Of a stretch of 64,000 nucleotides of DNA, positions 17,986 through 26,309 are shown one piece after another. Under the pieces are notes generated by a model, which worked only from the letters and a program-made list of their open reading frames with translations, had not been told where the DNA came from and searched no databases. The position numbers and the translations under genes are program-made. How positions within the stretch are numbered: the first letter of the stretch is position 1; each line of letters opens with the position of its first letter. Source of the DNA: Candidatus Methanomethylophilaceae archaeon (GTDB taxonomy: Archaea > Thermoplasmatota > Thermoplasmata > Methanomassiliicoccales > Methanomethylophilaceae). The stretch spans positions 1-64,000 of the forward strand of contig JAFYAH010000001.1 in the NCBI GenBank assembly GCA_017540825.1, read 5' to 3'.

Positions 17986-18670
17986 GGTTTCAGGTTACTT
18001 CCTCATGGCGGCGGGCATCGTCTCCGCCATGATATCCGTCGGTCTCGCGAAGGCCGACTTCTTCGATTTGGAGGGCATACTGCTGTTCTTCTTCAAGTGC
18101 TTGACTGTAGGGACCCTCGTAGGGTCGTTCCTGCTGATACTGTGCGGCAGAAAGTTCGCCGCCATCGGACCGGACTACAGTCCTGAAGATGTCGCTTCCG
18201 GACAATATTTCGTCTCGTGTCTCCTCCTGTACGCTTCTTCGTGCATGCTGGGGACGTGCGGGGCCCTGTCCCTCGTATTTACGGCCGGTGTGTCCAGCGT
18301 GACGGGCGCAGCGGGCATTGCGGACGTGTTCGCCGCTGTTCCGGACTATATGCGCTACACGATGATCCTGGCCATAGCGGGGCTCCTCGGGACGATATTC
18401 ATACGCTCGACCATGCGGAATCCCGACGTCATCGACGCGATGATGTGGGACGAGGAACAGGTGCACAAGGCTACGAGCATATGGAGGATCCTCATCGCTC
18501 TGTTCCTGCCGCTGATCATACTGCTGATAATTCTTCTGATAGTCGGATACATCGCCCTGACCGCCGCCGCGGACAGCATGGACACCTGGACGTGTCACCA
18601 CTGCCAAGCCATAAACTCTGGCGGGAACAGATGCTACAACTGCAATAGAAGGAGAGGGTCGCTATGGTGA
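17975..18670 (+). CDS. Membrane protein with C-terminal zinc ribbon
   Basis: This 231-residue protein has about five hydrophobic segments and ends in a soluble zinc ribbon with CHHCQAINSGGNRCYNCNRR, i.e. two CxxC pairs. It resembles the protein at 21605-22252 in layout and in the segment before the last helix (RSTMRNPDVIDAMMWDEEQVHK versus RQTMLNPDVVEG), so the two look like paralogs. The zinc ribbon may bind protein or RNA at the membrane. It overlaps both neighbours by a few bases (coupled translation). The function is unknown. Confidence 0.7.
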   Translation: MNPKVSGYFLMAAGIVSAMISVGLAKADFFDLEGILLFFFKCLTVGTLVGSFLLILCGRKFAAIGPDYSPEDVASGQYFVSCLLLYASSCMLGTCGALSLVFTAGVSSVTGAAGIADVFAAVPDYMRYTMILAIAGLLGTIFIRSTMRNPDVIDAMMWDEEQVHKATSIWRILIALFLPLIILLIILLIVGYIALTAAADSMDTWTCHHCQAINSGGNRCYNCNRRRGSLW

Positions 18671-19290
18671 AGGTATCCGTTCCCAGCATAGTGGCGATCG
18701 TGGGCATCGTCATAGCGGTCCTGGCGGCCACCGTCGTGCTGAGCTCCGACAACGTCCCATGGTATCCCCAGGACGAATGGAAGGACTACGACGTGGACCA
18801 TGTCAGCGATTCGCTGAAGGTCGGGGACAGCTATTCCTTCAGCATCGCGATGAGTGACATGGAGGATGCGACGAAGAACGGGTTCTTCGAGGACGTCTGG
18901 ACCATAGAGAAGGTCGTCCCCGGAGGCTATGAGGTCTCCAGCTCCCTTTCCGGCTCCAGCTCGGTCATGACCGCAGATGAGTTCCTCCAATATCTTAGCG
19001 ACTCTTCCTTGAAGTCGGTGGTCCATGTCGTCAAATGGTACAGCGACAAGGACACGACCAAGAGGACGCCGTTCGGCTACAGGAACATCAAGGTCGAATA
19101 CAGCAGCGGCGATGACGACCATTACAAGGTCTGGTTCGGGGAGGACGGAGTCATATACAAGCTGGAGAAGAACCACAGGTATACGACGACGGACGAGGAT
19201 GGAAGGGAGATCAGCAAGAGCGATCTCATGTCGGTCAAGCTGAAATCATGCAACTTCATCACCACGACCCATGCGGTTCCCGTCTCCTGA
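18664..19290 (+). CDS. Exported or membrane-anchored hypothetical protein
   Basis: This 208-residue protein starts with a single hydrophobic helix (residues 7-27, IVAIVGIVIAVLAATVVLSS) that could be a signal anchor, followed by an extracellular-type domain rich in Ser, Asp, Tyr and beta-prone segments. There is no lipobox Cys at the helix end. The start overlaps the previous stop by 7 nt after a GGAGAGGG ribosome site, so it belongs to the same operon as the two membrane proteins upstream. No family was recognised. Confidence 0.65.
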   Translation: MVKVSVPSIVAIVGIVIAVLAATVVLSSDNVPWYPQDEWKDYDVDHVSDSLKVGDSYSFSIAMSDMEDATKNGFFEDVWTIEKVVPGGYEVSSSLSGSSSVMTADEFLQYLSDSSLKSVVHVVKWYSDKDTTKRTPFGYRNIKVEYSSGDDDHYKVWFGEDGVIYKLEKNHRYTTTDEDGREISKSDLMSVKLKSCNFITTTHAVPVS

Positions 19291-19931
19291 CGGCTGTTAG
19301 GATGGGGCGATCCCCTCTGCCATGATGTGACAGCGGACGGCTTCCAAGGGGCATTAGCTCGGGCGCCTGAACCGTTTAGAAAGGCGTCCGACGGCCCCTA
19401 TTTTGTCTGGCGGCTTCTCTGACATCCCGGCTTAGGCCTAAGCGCCAGGACAATCCGGACATGGCGCATCGGCATGGTTGAACAAGTAAACATTACATTA
19501 AAATAAGGAATTTAGTATGAACAATGATTAAAATGCTAGTATTTGCACTATAAAGTTAAAATAAAAAATAAGAAAACGGACTGCATTCCGAAACATCGTG
19601 GATGTATAATGCGAATGTGCCCTCGACTCGGCGGACTCTGGCTGTCTATTCCGCATCTGCGGACGACTGCGCAGCAAGGGTCTGTCCAAGTCGGAATGCG
19701 CAACGGTGCATGCATGGAGCAGGTGCGAGCACATCCTCTGCTAGACGAGCATGGACGGTCGCCGTTGGCTCGCATTCGATCTGGATATCGACCGAGCCCA
19801 GTGTCGGGCATCGGGTTCCGGAGGTTGATACGACGCAGGACAAGGGCGCTGGCAGGTACAAGATAGTTCACAAGACCGAAGCGAAGGACATGTGGTGCAG
19901 GCCTCCGAAGAGGGGTGGCGACGGCTCAATA
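19291..19931. other. 641-bp intergenic region with an AT-rich island
   Basis: No convincing gene was found here. Open frames exist in several registers but have poor codon patterns and no ribosome sites. Bases 19480-19580 are strikingly AT-rich for this GC-rich sequence and contain several TATA-like strings, which could be the promoter for the following two genes with a leader of about 350 nt, or for a small RNA. Confidence 0.5.
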
Positions 19932-20972
19932 ATGAGCAGGACGGAGAAGGCGAAGATGCTGGTCTCCCTGTCGCTGACCGCTCATCACATCATATAGAAC
20001 CGCAAGGATTGGAACGAGCCTTGCAAGAGCCTCAAGCCGTGCATAGACGCCCATGTGAAGCTCGCCATGGCCCTCACCAGCATGAGCCCCGGCAATTCCA
20101 GCATCCAGATCAAGAAGCAGGCGGAAGCGTGCCTCGAGCATCTGGAGTCTAACGGGAGCGTGCTGAAGGACAGCTATGCGAACATGGTCGACAATCTGCG
20201 CACCGGGAAGGAGGGCTTCCTCGCCCTTACGTTCGACGACGAGCTGAAGGACACGGGCGTATCCTCGGAAGGGATGCCGCTTCTTGAGTACATCACCTCC
20301 GAAGCAGGCAGGCGTCTTTTCGATGAAAGCATGGTCATGAATCTGATATCTAACCTGACGAACTCCTGCTTCGTGACGTCTCCGATCCTGCGCAAGTATC
20401 CCATCGTGTTCCGCAGGGTAGTCGGATGCGTCTGGCTCGTATCAGAGTTCAGCGACTTCGGACCGTTCTTCCTTGGCGGAAACCCCAGCTTCTACATCTA
20501 TGTCAACCTGGATTTGCTTGCGAAATCCGTCGTCGGGGCGAATCCATCGGAGCATGTGGACACCGTGGTCTTCGTGCATGGGAACAGTTCCTGGCTAACC
20601 GGTTCGGATCGCAAGCGCGACGAGCCTATAGAGGAGTTCCAGTACGATGGCGACAGGAAGTACGTGACGATACACATCGACATGAGGAACATCCCCATGT
20701 GCGCCGAGCTGATCCGGTTCAAATACCCGAGGTCGACGATCATATTGGACGAGAGGGTGAACCCAGAGCCGTTCTTCGACATGAGCCCGATAGTGGATCC
20801 TCTCGGCGTGTGCCTGGAGGACATCTACGAATACGGGAACGCATGCAGGGAGGTGGTGGCGACGCTCGCCCTCATAGACCTGCACCGCATGATCGTCGAC
20901 GATCCTCTCGATGCGAAGCTGCGCGAAAGGATAGTATCCTTGTACGGGAGGCGGCGAGCATGGAGGGGCTAA
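19932..20972 (+). CDS. Hypothetical protein with an in-frame TAG at codon 22, coupled to a TBP-like gene
   Basis: From the GTG at 20055 a clear coding frame of 305 residues runs to TAA at 20972. The same frame continues upstream with good codon use through a TAG at 19995-19997 to an ATG at 19932 (MSRTEKAKMLVSLSLTAHHI), giving 346 residues if TAG is read through. Residues after the TAG (NRKDWNEPCKSLKPCIDAHV) look like helical protein sequence rather than a leader. No family was recognised; the protein seems soluble and mixed alpha/beta. Its end overlaps the start of the TBP-like gene by 13 nt, so the two products probably act together. The ATG at 19932 lacks a clear ribosome site; the GTG at 20055 is the alternative start. 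Confidence 0.6.
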
Positions 20973-21496
20973 GGGTCGTGGCGGTCATGACGCAGGGCAT
21001 CCTCTCCGGCATCTCGGACGATGCTGTGAAAGCCGTGACATGTTTCAGCAACGCGGAATGGAACAGCAAATCTAGGTGCGCTCTCGTCAGGGTCTTGGAC
21101 AACACCGTGAACATCTATCCCAGCGGCAAGTTCGTGGTGATGGGCGCCAAAGACATGGAGGCCGCTGCAGATTCGGTGTCCGAGGTCGTGGGCATGTACG
21201 AGGCGGTGGGGATACCGGCGTCCGTGGAGTCTCACAGGATCATATGCACCAACATGATCTGGGACGGAGACATCACCATAAACCTCGAGCTGCTGTCGAG
21301 AGAGTTGGAGAACCTGGGGTCGTGGCGCAGCTTCTACGACCCGGAGCTCGGCCCCAAGAGCCTGTCCATCAGCGCGGAGGGCATTTCTGCCATCGTGAAC
21401 CACTCCGGCTCTGTGCTGATCAACTCGGACGAGCCGGTCGACTGGGACGAGGTGTCGAACATCTGCGAGTTCATAGCGAGATTCGAGGTCGCATGA
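20960..21496 (+). CDS. Divergent TATA-binding-protein-like protein
   Basis: This 178-residue protein has the length and two-repeat layout of archaeal TBP. Repeat 1 contains NTVNIYPSGKFVVMGAKDME followed by a helix (AAADSVSEVVGMYEAVGI), matching the TBP pattern of a strand, SGK, GAK and a helix ending in Gly. Repeat 2 contains RIICTNMIWDGDITINLELL, then YDPELGPKSLSI and AIVNHSGSVLINSDEPVD with a final helix, the equivalent positions of the second half. The EQFPG loop with the DNA-kinking Phe is not conserved, so DNA binding may be altered or lost. ATG 20960 overlaps the upstream gene. It could be a specialised TBP paralog or a TBP-fold regulator. Confidence 0.65.
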   Translation: MEGLRVVAVMTQGILSGISDDAVKAVTCFSNAEWNSKSRCALVRVLDNTVNIYPSGKFVVMGAKDMEAAADSVSEVVGMYEAVGIPASVESHRIICTNMIWDGDITINLELLSRELENLGSWRSFYDPELGPKSLSISAEGISAIVNHSGSVLINSDEPVDWDEVSNICEFIARFEVA

Positions 21497-21604
21497 GGCG
21501 GCCGTCCACATGGCTGCGAAACGGGCTGCAGGTTCGATTACGATGTTGTGGAAATCTTCGTTATTTCTGATAGTTCGTAACGTCAGTATGCGTTATGGCA
21601 TCGC

Positions 21605-22252
21605 ATGGAAATCTTTACAGGACGCAACCTGGGCTTCTATCTGATAGGTCTGGGGATCTTGGACATCATAATGGCTGTGGTGGCGGTTCTGACGAATCCT
21701 GGAGGAACGGGCCATGACCTCGCCGCTATAGGCAGCATGGCAGTTTTCGCCGGGATATTTAGTCTGCCGCTTTTCATAAACGCTAGGAAATGGATCTCCG
21801 GCCCTAAATACAACGCCGAGGGCAAGGCCAAGTGGGGCAGGATGCACTTTTACTTCACCGTACTGCTCCTGTACTCCTCGGCATTCTTCTTCGGGATACC
21901 CTTGTCCCTGATGGTGCTGGGCGGGTTCGTAGGATTGACTTTCACTGACGATGCCGCTCCCTTCATCTACGCATTCATGGCCGTCGCCCTTGTCACGCTG
22001 GTTATGATCCGCCAGACCATGCTTAATCCGGACGTCGTCGAAGGGTTCGGCTGGAAGTGGGACAAGGTCGAGAAGCACACGGGAATCCTCAGGCTGGTGG
22101 TCTTGATAATAGCCCCCATCTTAATCGTGATATTGCTCATATTATTAGGGCTGGCTGTCTCGAACGACTCCAAGTATTCTTGTGGGCATTGCGGAGGCCC
22201 CATATCGTACAGCGGCGAGACCTGTCCGAGGTGCGGGTATAAAAATTACTGA
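21605..22252 (+). CDS. Membrane protein with C-terminal zinc ribbon (paralog of 17975-18670)
   Basis: This 215-residue protein has about five hydrophobic segments and a C-terminal zinc ribbon with two CxxC knuckles (CGHCGGPISYSGETCPRCGY). The order of helices, the RQTMLNPDVVEG motif before the last helix and the terminal ribbon match the protein at 17975, so both probably arose by duplication. It lies 108 bp after the TBP-like gene on the same strand. The function is unknown; a membrane-tethered ribbon could recruit nucleic acid or partner proteins. Confidence 0.7.
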   Translation: MEIFTGRNLGFYLIGLGILDIIMAVVAVLTNPGGTGHDLAAIGSMAVFAGIFSLPLFINARKWISGPKYNAEGKAKWGRMHFYFTVLLLYSSAFFFGIPLSLMVLGGFVGLTFTDDAAPFIYAFMAVALVTLVMIRQTMLNPDVVEGFGWKWDKVEKHTGILRLVVLIIAPILIVILLILLGLAVSNDSKYSCGHCGGPISYSGETCPRCGYKNY

Positions 22253-22284
22253 TCTAGCTTATAGAAGGATGACATCCCGGTCAC

Positions 22285-22310
22285 GGAGCCGCCGGGTCAA
22301 AAACGGCTCC
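22285..22310 (+). terminator. Stem-loop after the zinc-ribbon membrane gene
   Basis: A 7-bp stem GGAGCCG/CGGCTCC with a 12-base loop lies 33 bases after the stop at 22252. No T-tract follows, so a terminator role is only suggested. The rest of 22253-22546 shows no gene. Confidence 0.35.
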
Positions 22311-22546
22311 GAATAATCTTCTGCAGAGGGCGTCGTGCTGGAGCGGCTTCAGCCGATTCCCTGGTTTTATCGCACGTGATCTTGCACGCAGCGTGGTCGC
22401 AGCCAGGACGATTCGGACCTGGACGGAGCCGGCTTATGGCCAGAATGCTCCGAGGGCGCTAAGCTGCGGTCCCTCGAGAACCGTATCCGAACAGGCCCTG
22501 GGCTGCGGAGCGTTCATGCGAGAAGCAGCCCGGAAGCGGTTTAGGC

Positions 22547-22720
22547 TCAGGAATTGTTCCATCCGCCGTTGATCCATCCGTATCCGCCGTTGGACCATCC
22601 GCCGTCCACCCATGTGGAGAAGTTGCTCCAGCCTCCGTCGATCCAGGCGGTCGCTTCGTTCTCGAAAGACGTCGTCTCTTCGCATCCCTGGAGCTCAGCG
22701 AACATCTCTATGCTCTTCAC
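22547..22720 (-). CDS. RiPP precursor peptide with six Trp-X-Asp/Asn motifs
   Basis: This 57-residue peptide has a leader-like half (MKSIEMFAELQGCEETTSFE) and a C-terminal core made of a repeat of the form W-x-(D/N)-G-G-W-x-N. All six Trp (26, 31, 37, 42, 49, 54) are followed at +2 by Asp or Asn: WID, WSN, WVD, WSN, WIN, WNN. This is the aromatic-X-Asp/Asn pattern that radical-SAM/SPASM cyclophane enzymes crosslink in triceptides. The GTG start at 22720 is 8 nt after GGAGG; an in-frame GTG three codons upstream overlaps that ribosome site. The gene lies 30 bp downstream of the tandem radical-SAM gene on the same strand. The modification itself is inferred. Confidence 0.85.
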   Translation of the reverse strand: MKSIEMFAELQGCEETTSFENEATAWIDGGWSNFSTWVDGGWSNGGYGWINGGWNNS

Positions 22721-22750
22721 TGTTGTCACCTCCTTCTCTTTTATTCGCCT

Positions 22751-25057
22751 TCAGGCGTCGTCGCTATCGCGGAACGGCCTCAGCAGAGACGGCCCTCCGA
22801 TCTCGTATGCAGAAGGCCACACGCCCGCACAACGGGGTTTCGCCTTGCAGCCCTCGCACTCGGCATGATCTGTGCTGCAGCGGGGTATCGCAAGGTTCTC
22901 TCCCACATCATTGTTAGTGAACAGGTTCAGCCTCGAACTTTCAGAATCGGCGTGACGGCTCTGATACTTCCTGCCGGTGGCGCACAGGGGCATCTCGAAA
23001 AGGGAGAAGCGGCACCCTGCGCCGGCAAGATAGTCGCACGCCTCCTCCACGTGCGCCTGCGCCTCTTCGAAGGACACGAACAGCTCGTCCTCATGGGCCT
23101 TCGCATTGCCGCAATAGTCCATGCCGCAGATCAGTATCCCTGCCTTGCCGAGGTTCTCGTGAACCGTCCTGCAGATCTCCCTCAGCTCCTTGAAGTTCCT
23201 CTTTGTCACGAGGACCTTCACCTGGACGTCCACTCCTGCGTCCTCGAGGTTCGACAGCCCGCGCATCGTCTTGCCATGGCTTCCGCGAACCGTCGTCACT
23301 TCGTCATGGGACGCCGGGTCGGCGGAGTGTATAGCGGCGATCACGGATGCCGTGCTCCGGTCGACGGAACCCGCGAATCTTTCGGCGAACTCTTTGTCGG
23401 AGAACCTCAGAGAGTTGCTCAGGACGGTCACCGTGATCCCTTTCGATGTGAGGAGCCGCGCTATGTCCATGAAGTCCGGATTCCCTGTGGGCTCCCCGCC
23501 GGAAAGGACGACCCTGTCCCCTTGTCCGAGCCCGTTCCTTGACACATAGTCTGCGACATCGTCCAGACTTAGGTATGAGGGGGCGCCGGAGGACCCTTTG
23601 GGGGACGGGCAGGTGATGCAGCGGAGCTCGCAGGAGTCGCTTATGGCCAGATACGCCGATCTGCGATTCCTCATGTATTTGTACTTTAGGCAGGAGCTGT
23701 TCTGCGGGGACGTGACGAGATTCCTGTAGGCGTCTCCGCCTTCCACGATCAGCCTGACGTATTCGGGGTAGACCGCCTTGTTGATGGCGCATTCTACGGC
23801 GTCGTAGCCTTCGTAGCCGCAATGGAGCCGCCTGGAGCTGCATCCTCCTCTGCAGAACGGGCGCCAGGGGCATTCCTCGCATTCTTTGGTCTCCTTGTTT
23901 TCGAAATACCTGTTCCGCTTCGCGCTTCTGGCGATCTGCTCGTCCAGAGGGATTCCGTCGTATATCGACCCTATGCGCACCGATTCCACGTCGGTCATGT
24001 CGCACGGGTAGATGTCCCCCTTGCGGTCGAACCCGACGATCCTGTACCCTCCCTGGCATCCGCGCGACACGCAGCAGCTCTTCTGGCTGGCGGAGACCAG
24101 ATTGCAGATCTTCGCGTCTATGTTGGGGTCCACGAACACTCTGCCTTCCTTGTTCATCCTGACCAGGGCGTGGAACAGGTCGATGTTGAACTTCGCCGAC
24201 TGCTCAGGGGAAGGCGCGAGGCCACGCTCCCTCGCGAACGGGTTGTCGCGGACGATGTTGAACTTCAGGCTCTTCAGCCCCAGCACGTTGATGGCGTGGT
24301 CCAGCATCTCGTCCAGCTTCCCGATGCTGTGGCGAGTCACCACGCTTATGCCGGTGATTTCGTCGCCGTAGTACCTTTTCAGGTTGGATATCCCTTCTTT
24401 TATGGCGTCGTACGTCCCCCTGCCGTCGGCGAACGTCCTTTGGATGTCGTTTATCCCCTTCGGTCCGTCGACGCTCACGCCGACCCTTATCCCGTTCTCC
24501 CAGAGGGTTCTGGCGACCTCGTCCGTCACGAGGGTGGCGTTAGTCTCCACGGTGAACACGCACGAGACGGACGACTCGTCGAACATCTTTTTGGCCGCGA
24601 GGATCTTGTCCAGTTCCAGGAGCGGCTCACCTCCCCACGGCTGGACGCTTATGCCCCTGACGCCCTTGCGCTCGCAATAGTCTATTATGAACCTGCACAC
24701 GTCAGAGAGGGTGCCGTCGTCTATAGACTCGTGGACGCTGGTGTTGCGAAGGCAGTAGCAGCAGTCCATGTTGCACCTCTGCGTCATGTCTATCAGGAAG
24801 AACGTGACGTTCGGCTCGAGCCCGAACACCGGGAAGGGCTTGCCCTTTGCCTTTGCGAAGTAGCGCTGCGCCAGCTTGAAGTCGAGCTCGGGGCTGGTCT
24901 CGCGCCTCCTGAGGCTGTCGAGAAGCTCGTCGTCCACCATCAGGCTGGTCCCGTTGGCGCTGAGCATGAAATTCGAGCCGCCGGCGCTGCAGCATACATA
25001 CGCGCCCAAGAACTCGAACCCGTCCTTGGAGAAAGGGCCGATCCATTCGTAGCTCAT
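22751..25057 (-). CDS. Tandem radical-SAM (SPASM) peptide-modifying enzyme
   Basis: This 768-residue fusion carries two radical-SAM domains. The first has CNMDCCYC (Cys 95, 99, 102), a WGGEPLLEL glycine motif (141-149) and a SPASM-type auxiliary region (Cys near 328, 334, 352, 393, 396, 402, 406). The second has CELRCITC (Cys 476, 480, 483), an LSGGEPTGNPDF motif and a further Cys cluster near the C-terminus (CSTDHAECEGCKAKPRC). Such pairs modify ribosomal peptides, as in the His-Xaa-Ser (HxsB/HxsC) type, where the two are separate proteins. The 91-aa gene overlaps its start (ATGA) and the precursor follows its stop, so the substrate is almost certainly that peptide. It is cytoplasmic and oxygen-sensitive by family. 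Confidence 0.9.
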   Translation of the reverse strand: MSYEWIGPFSKDGFEFLGAYVCCSAGGSNFMLSANGTSLMVDDELLDSLRRRETSPELDFKLAQRYFAKAKGKPFPVFGLEPNVTFFLIDMTQRCNMDCCYCLRNTSVHESIDDGTLSDVCRFIIDYCERKGVRGISVQPWGGEPLLELDKILAAKKMFDESSVSCVFTVETNATLVTDEVARTLWENGIRVGVSVDGPKGINDIQRTFADGRGTYDAIKEGISNLKRYYGDEITGISVVTRHSIGKLDEMLDHAINVLGLKSLKFNIVRDNPFARERGLAPSPEQSAKFNIDLFHALVRMNKEGRVFVDPNIDAKICNLVSASQKSCCVSRGCQGGYRIVGFDRKGDIYPCDMTDVESVRIGSIYDGIPLDEQIARSAKRNRYFENKETKECEECPWRPFCRGGCSSRRLHCGYEGYDAVECAINKAVYPEYVRLIVEGGDAYRNLVTSPQNSSCLKYKYMRNRRSAYLAISDSCELRCITCPSPKGSSGAPSYLSLDDVADYVSRNGLGQGDRVVLSGGEPTGNPDFMDIARLLTSKGITVTVLSNSLRFSDKEFAERFAGSVDRSTASVIAAIHSADPASHDEVTTVRGSHGKTMRGLSNLEDAGVDVQVKVLVTKRNFKELREICRTVHENLGKAGILICGMDYCGNAKAHEDELFVSFEEAQAHVEEACDYLAGAGCRFSLFEMPLCATGRKYQSRHADSESSRLNLFTNNDVGENLAIPRCSTDHAECEGCKAKPRCAGVWPSAYEIGGPSLLRPFRDSDDA

Positions 25058-25329
25058 TCTATCATGCTCTCCCTGAAGAGTATTTTGACGAACCTTTCGG
25101 CGGCGTCCCTGTCGGCATCCAACATGCCTTTGAAGTCTTCGGCGCTGAACCCTTTGCCTTCCAGGTATCCGTCCGCCAGCTTCTCCATGCAGCCAGGCCT
25201 AGTCCTGAATTCTAAGGAGCGGCCGGTGATGGAATTGGATAGGAATGCCGAACAGCCGTCCCTGACCGTCAGAACTGCGAACGGAGTGAAGTAGACGGTG
25301 TTCAAGGATTTGCGGTCGAAGGCGATCAT
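25054..25329 (-). CDS. Small protein of the RiPP locus
   Basis: This 91-residue protein is the first gene of the locus and overlaps the tandem radical-SAM gene by 4 nt. The N-terminal half (KSLNTVYFTPFAVLTVRDGC, then AFLSNSITGRSLEF) is beta-rich and resembles the N-terminal peptide-binding segments of SPASM enzymes, while the C-terminal half is helical (LEGKGFSAEDFKGMLDADRD). It could be a peptide-recognition partner, analogous in size and position to HxsD of His-Xaa-Ser systems. It has no cysteine motif, and its sequence does not show the repeated aromatic motifs of a precursor. The family is not identified. Confidence 0.7.
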   Translation of the reverse strand: MIAFDRKSLNTVYFTPFAVLTVRDGCSAFLSNSITGRSLEFRTRPGCMEKLADGYLEGKGFSAEDFKGMLDADRDAAERFVKILFRESMIE

Positions 25330-25370
25330 CGTTCCGAGGCTCCCGCAGGCAACGAATCATTGGGATATAC

Positions 25371-25380
25371 GTATTTAAAT
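25371..25380 (-). promoter_or_regulatory. TATA box of the RiPP operon
   Basis: ATTTAAATAC on the minus strand lies 42-51 nt before the ATG at 25329, giving a predicted leader of about 20 nt. It is the only clear TATA box for the three-gene locus. The remainder of 25381-25621 shows no gene. Confidence 0.55.
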
Positions 25381-25621
25381 GGCCTGTGCTTGGTGCATCC
25401 AAATGGTTCGTGCTTCCGACTAGTATCTTCTAGGTCTCCGCACTTATGGAATCGCATACCTGTTTCCAAGTCCTCAAGAAAAATAATTAGGGGGGACGGC
25501 CGCGTCCGTCAAGGGCACAGCCGTCCTTTCAGCCTGTTCCAGGCTCGCTGCTGTGAGTTTGGAATAGCGTGACAGGAACTGAAACACGATGTGCGTTTCA
25601 GGCGCAAGATTCATCTCGTTC

Positions 25622-26278
25622 TTACCTGGAACGAATCTTCCTTCTTCTGGAGCAGAGGTTGCATATGTCCTTGGACAGGGCCTTTATCCTGTCCCCGTCG
25701 TCGTCCGAGGCGGCATCCACGAGGTCCATGGACTTCGCCAGGAGCTCTTCGTCTATCTCAGTGAACATCGGTCCGAATCCGGACAGGCTCCCGACGTCGT
25801 CCATGGCGCGCTCTATGGGAGGCTTGTTCTCTTTGCTGGCCTTGTTGTACGCGTCTCTGATCTCCCTCTTGACCGCCTGTATGTCGTCCTTGCTGGCGGT
25901 CTTCACGCTTATTTCCTTCTCCACTCTGCTGTTGGTAGACAGCATGATTGCGGTGAAGAGGATCATGAGCACCAGGAGGACCACTTGGATGACTATGGGC
26001 ACAAGCCCTTCCCATCCGGTGACTATCACGGCGATTCCGATGATCAGCTCTAGTACGAGGTAGCCTATAGTCAGCAAGCCTGAGGTGGTGGAGTAGAGGT
26101 AGCTGTTCTCGTTCTTCGGGGACAGGTACGGGACGACTATCGACAGGATGAACGCCGCGTCTATGACAGCGAGCGATACTATCCTGGTCGTCGTCCACTC
26201 GTGTACGAAAAGAAGGAGGACGACGTCCACGATGGCCATTATAGTAAGGCTGGACACCAGCTGTATCTTGTTAATCAT
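25622..26278 (-). CDS. Membrane protein with cytoplasmic coiled tail, last gene of the SPFH operon
   Basis: This 218-residue protein has four hydrophobic segments in the first 115 residues, with two helical pairs, followed by a charged helical tail of about 100 residues (VEKEISVKTASKDDIQAVKR and beyond) ending CNLCSRRRKIRSR. No family was recognised. It follows the SPFH/zinc-ribbon gene by 31 bp, so it is probably its membrane partner in the four-gene operon 25622-30089. The stop is TAA. Confidence 0.65.
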   Translation of the reverse strand: MINKIQLVSSLTIMAIVDVVLLLFVHEWTTTRIVSLAVIDAAFILSIVVPYLSPKNENSYLYSTTSGLLTIGYLVLELIIGIAVIVTGWEGLVPIVIQVVLLVLMILFTAIMLSTNSRVEKEISVKTASKDDIQAVKREIRDAYNKASKENKPPIERAMDDVGSLSGFGPMFTEIDEELLAKSMDLVDAASDDDGDRIKALSKDICNLCSRRRKIRSR

Positions 26279-26309
26279 TTGAATTCCTCCGTTGGTATGC
26301 GGTCGGCGA

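Noticed and set aside
19602-19931. Upstream extension of the TAG-containing gene to 19602
   Set aside because: The frame is open but the translation is compositionally odd (many Ser, Arg, Cys), lacks normal codon choice and has no ribosome site; ATG 19932 marks the start of coding-like sequence.
23822-25294. 490-codon plus-strand frame opposite the tandem radical-SAM gene
   Set aside because: The minus-strand frame has clear radical-SAM motifs and operon structure; the plus frame is a shadow with no recognisable domain.
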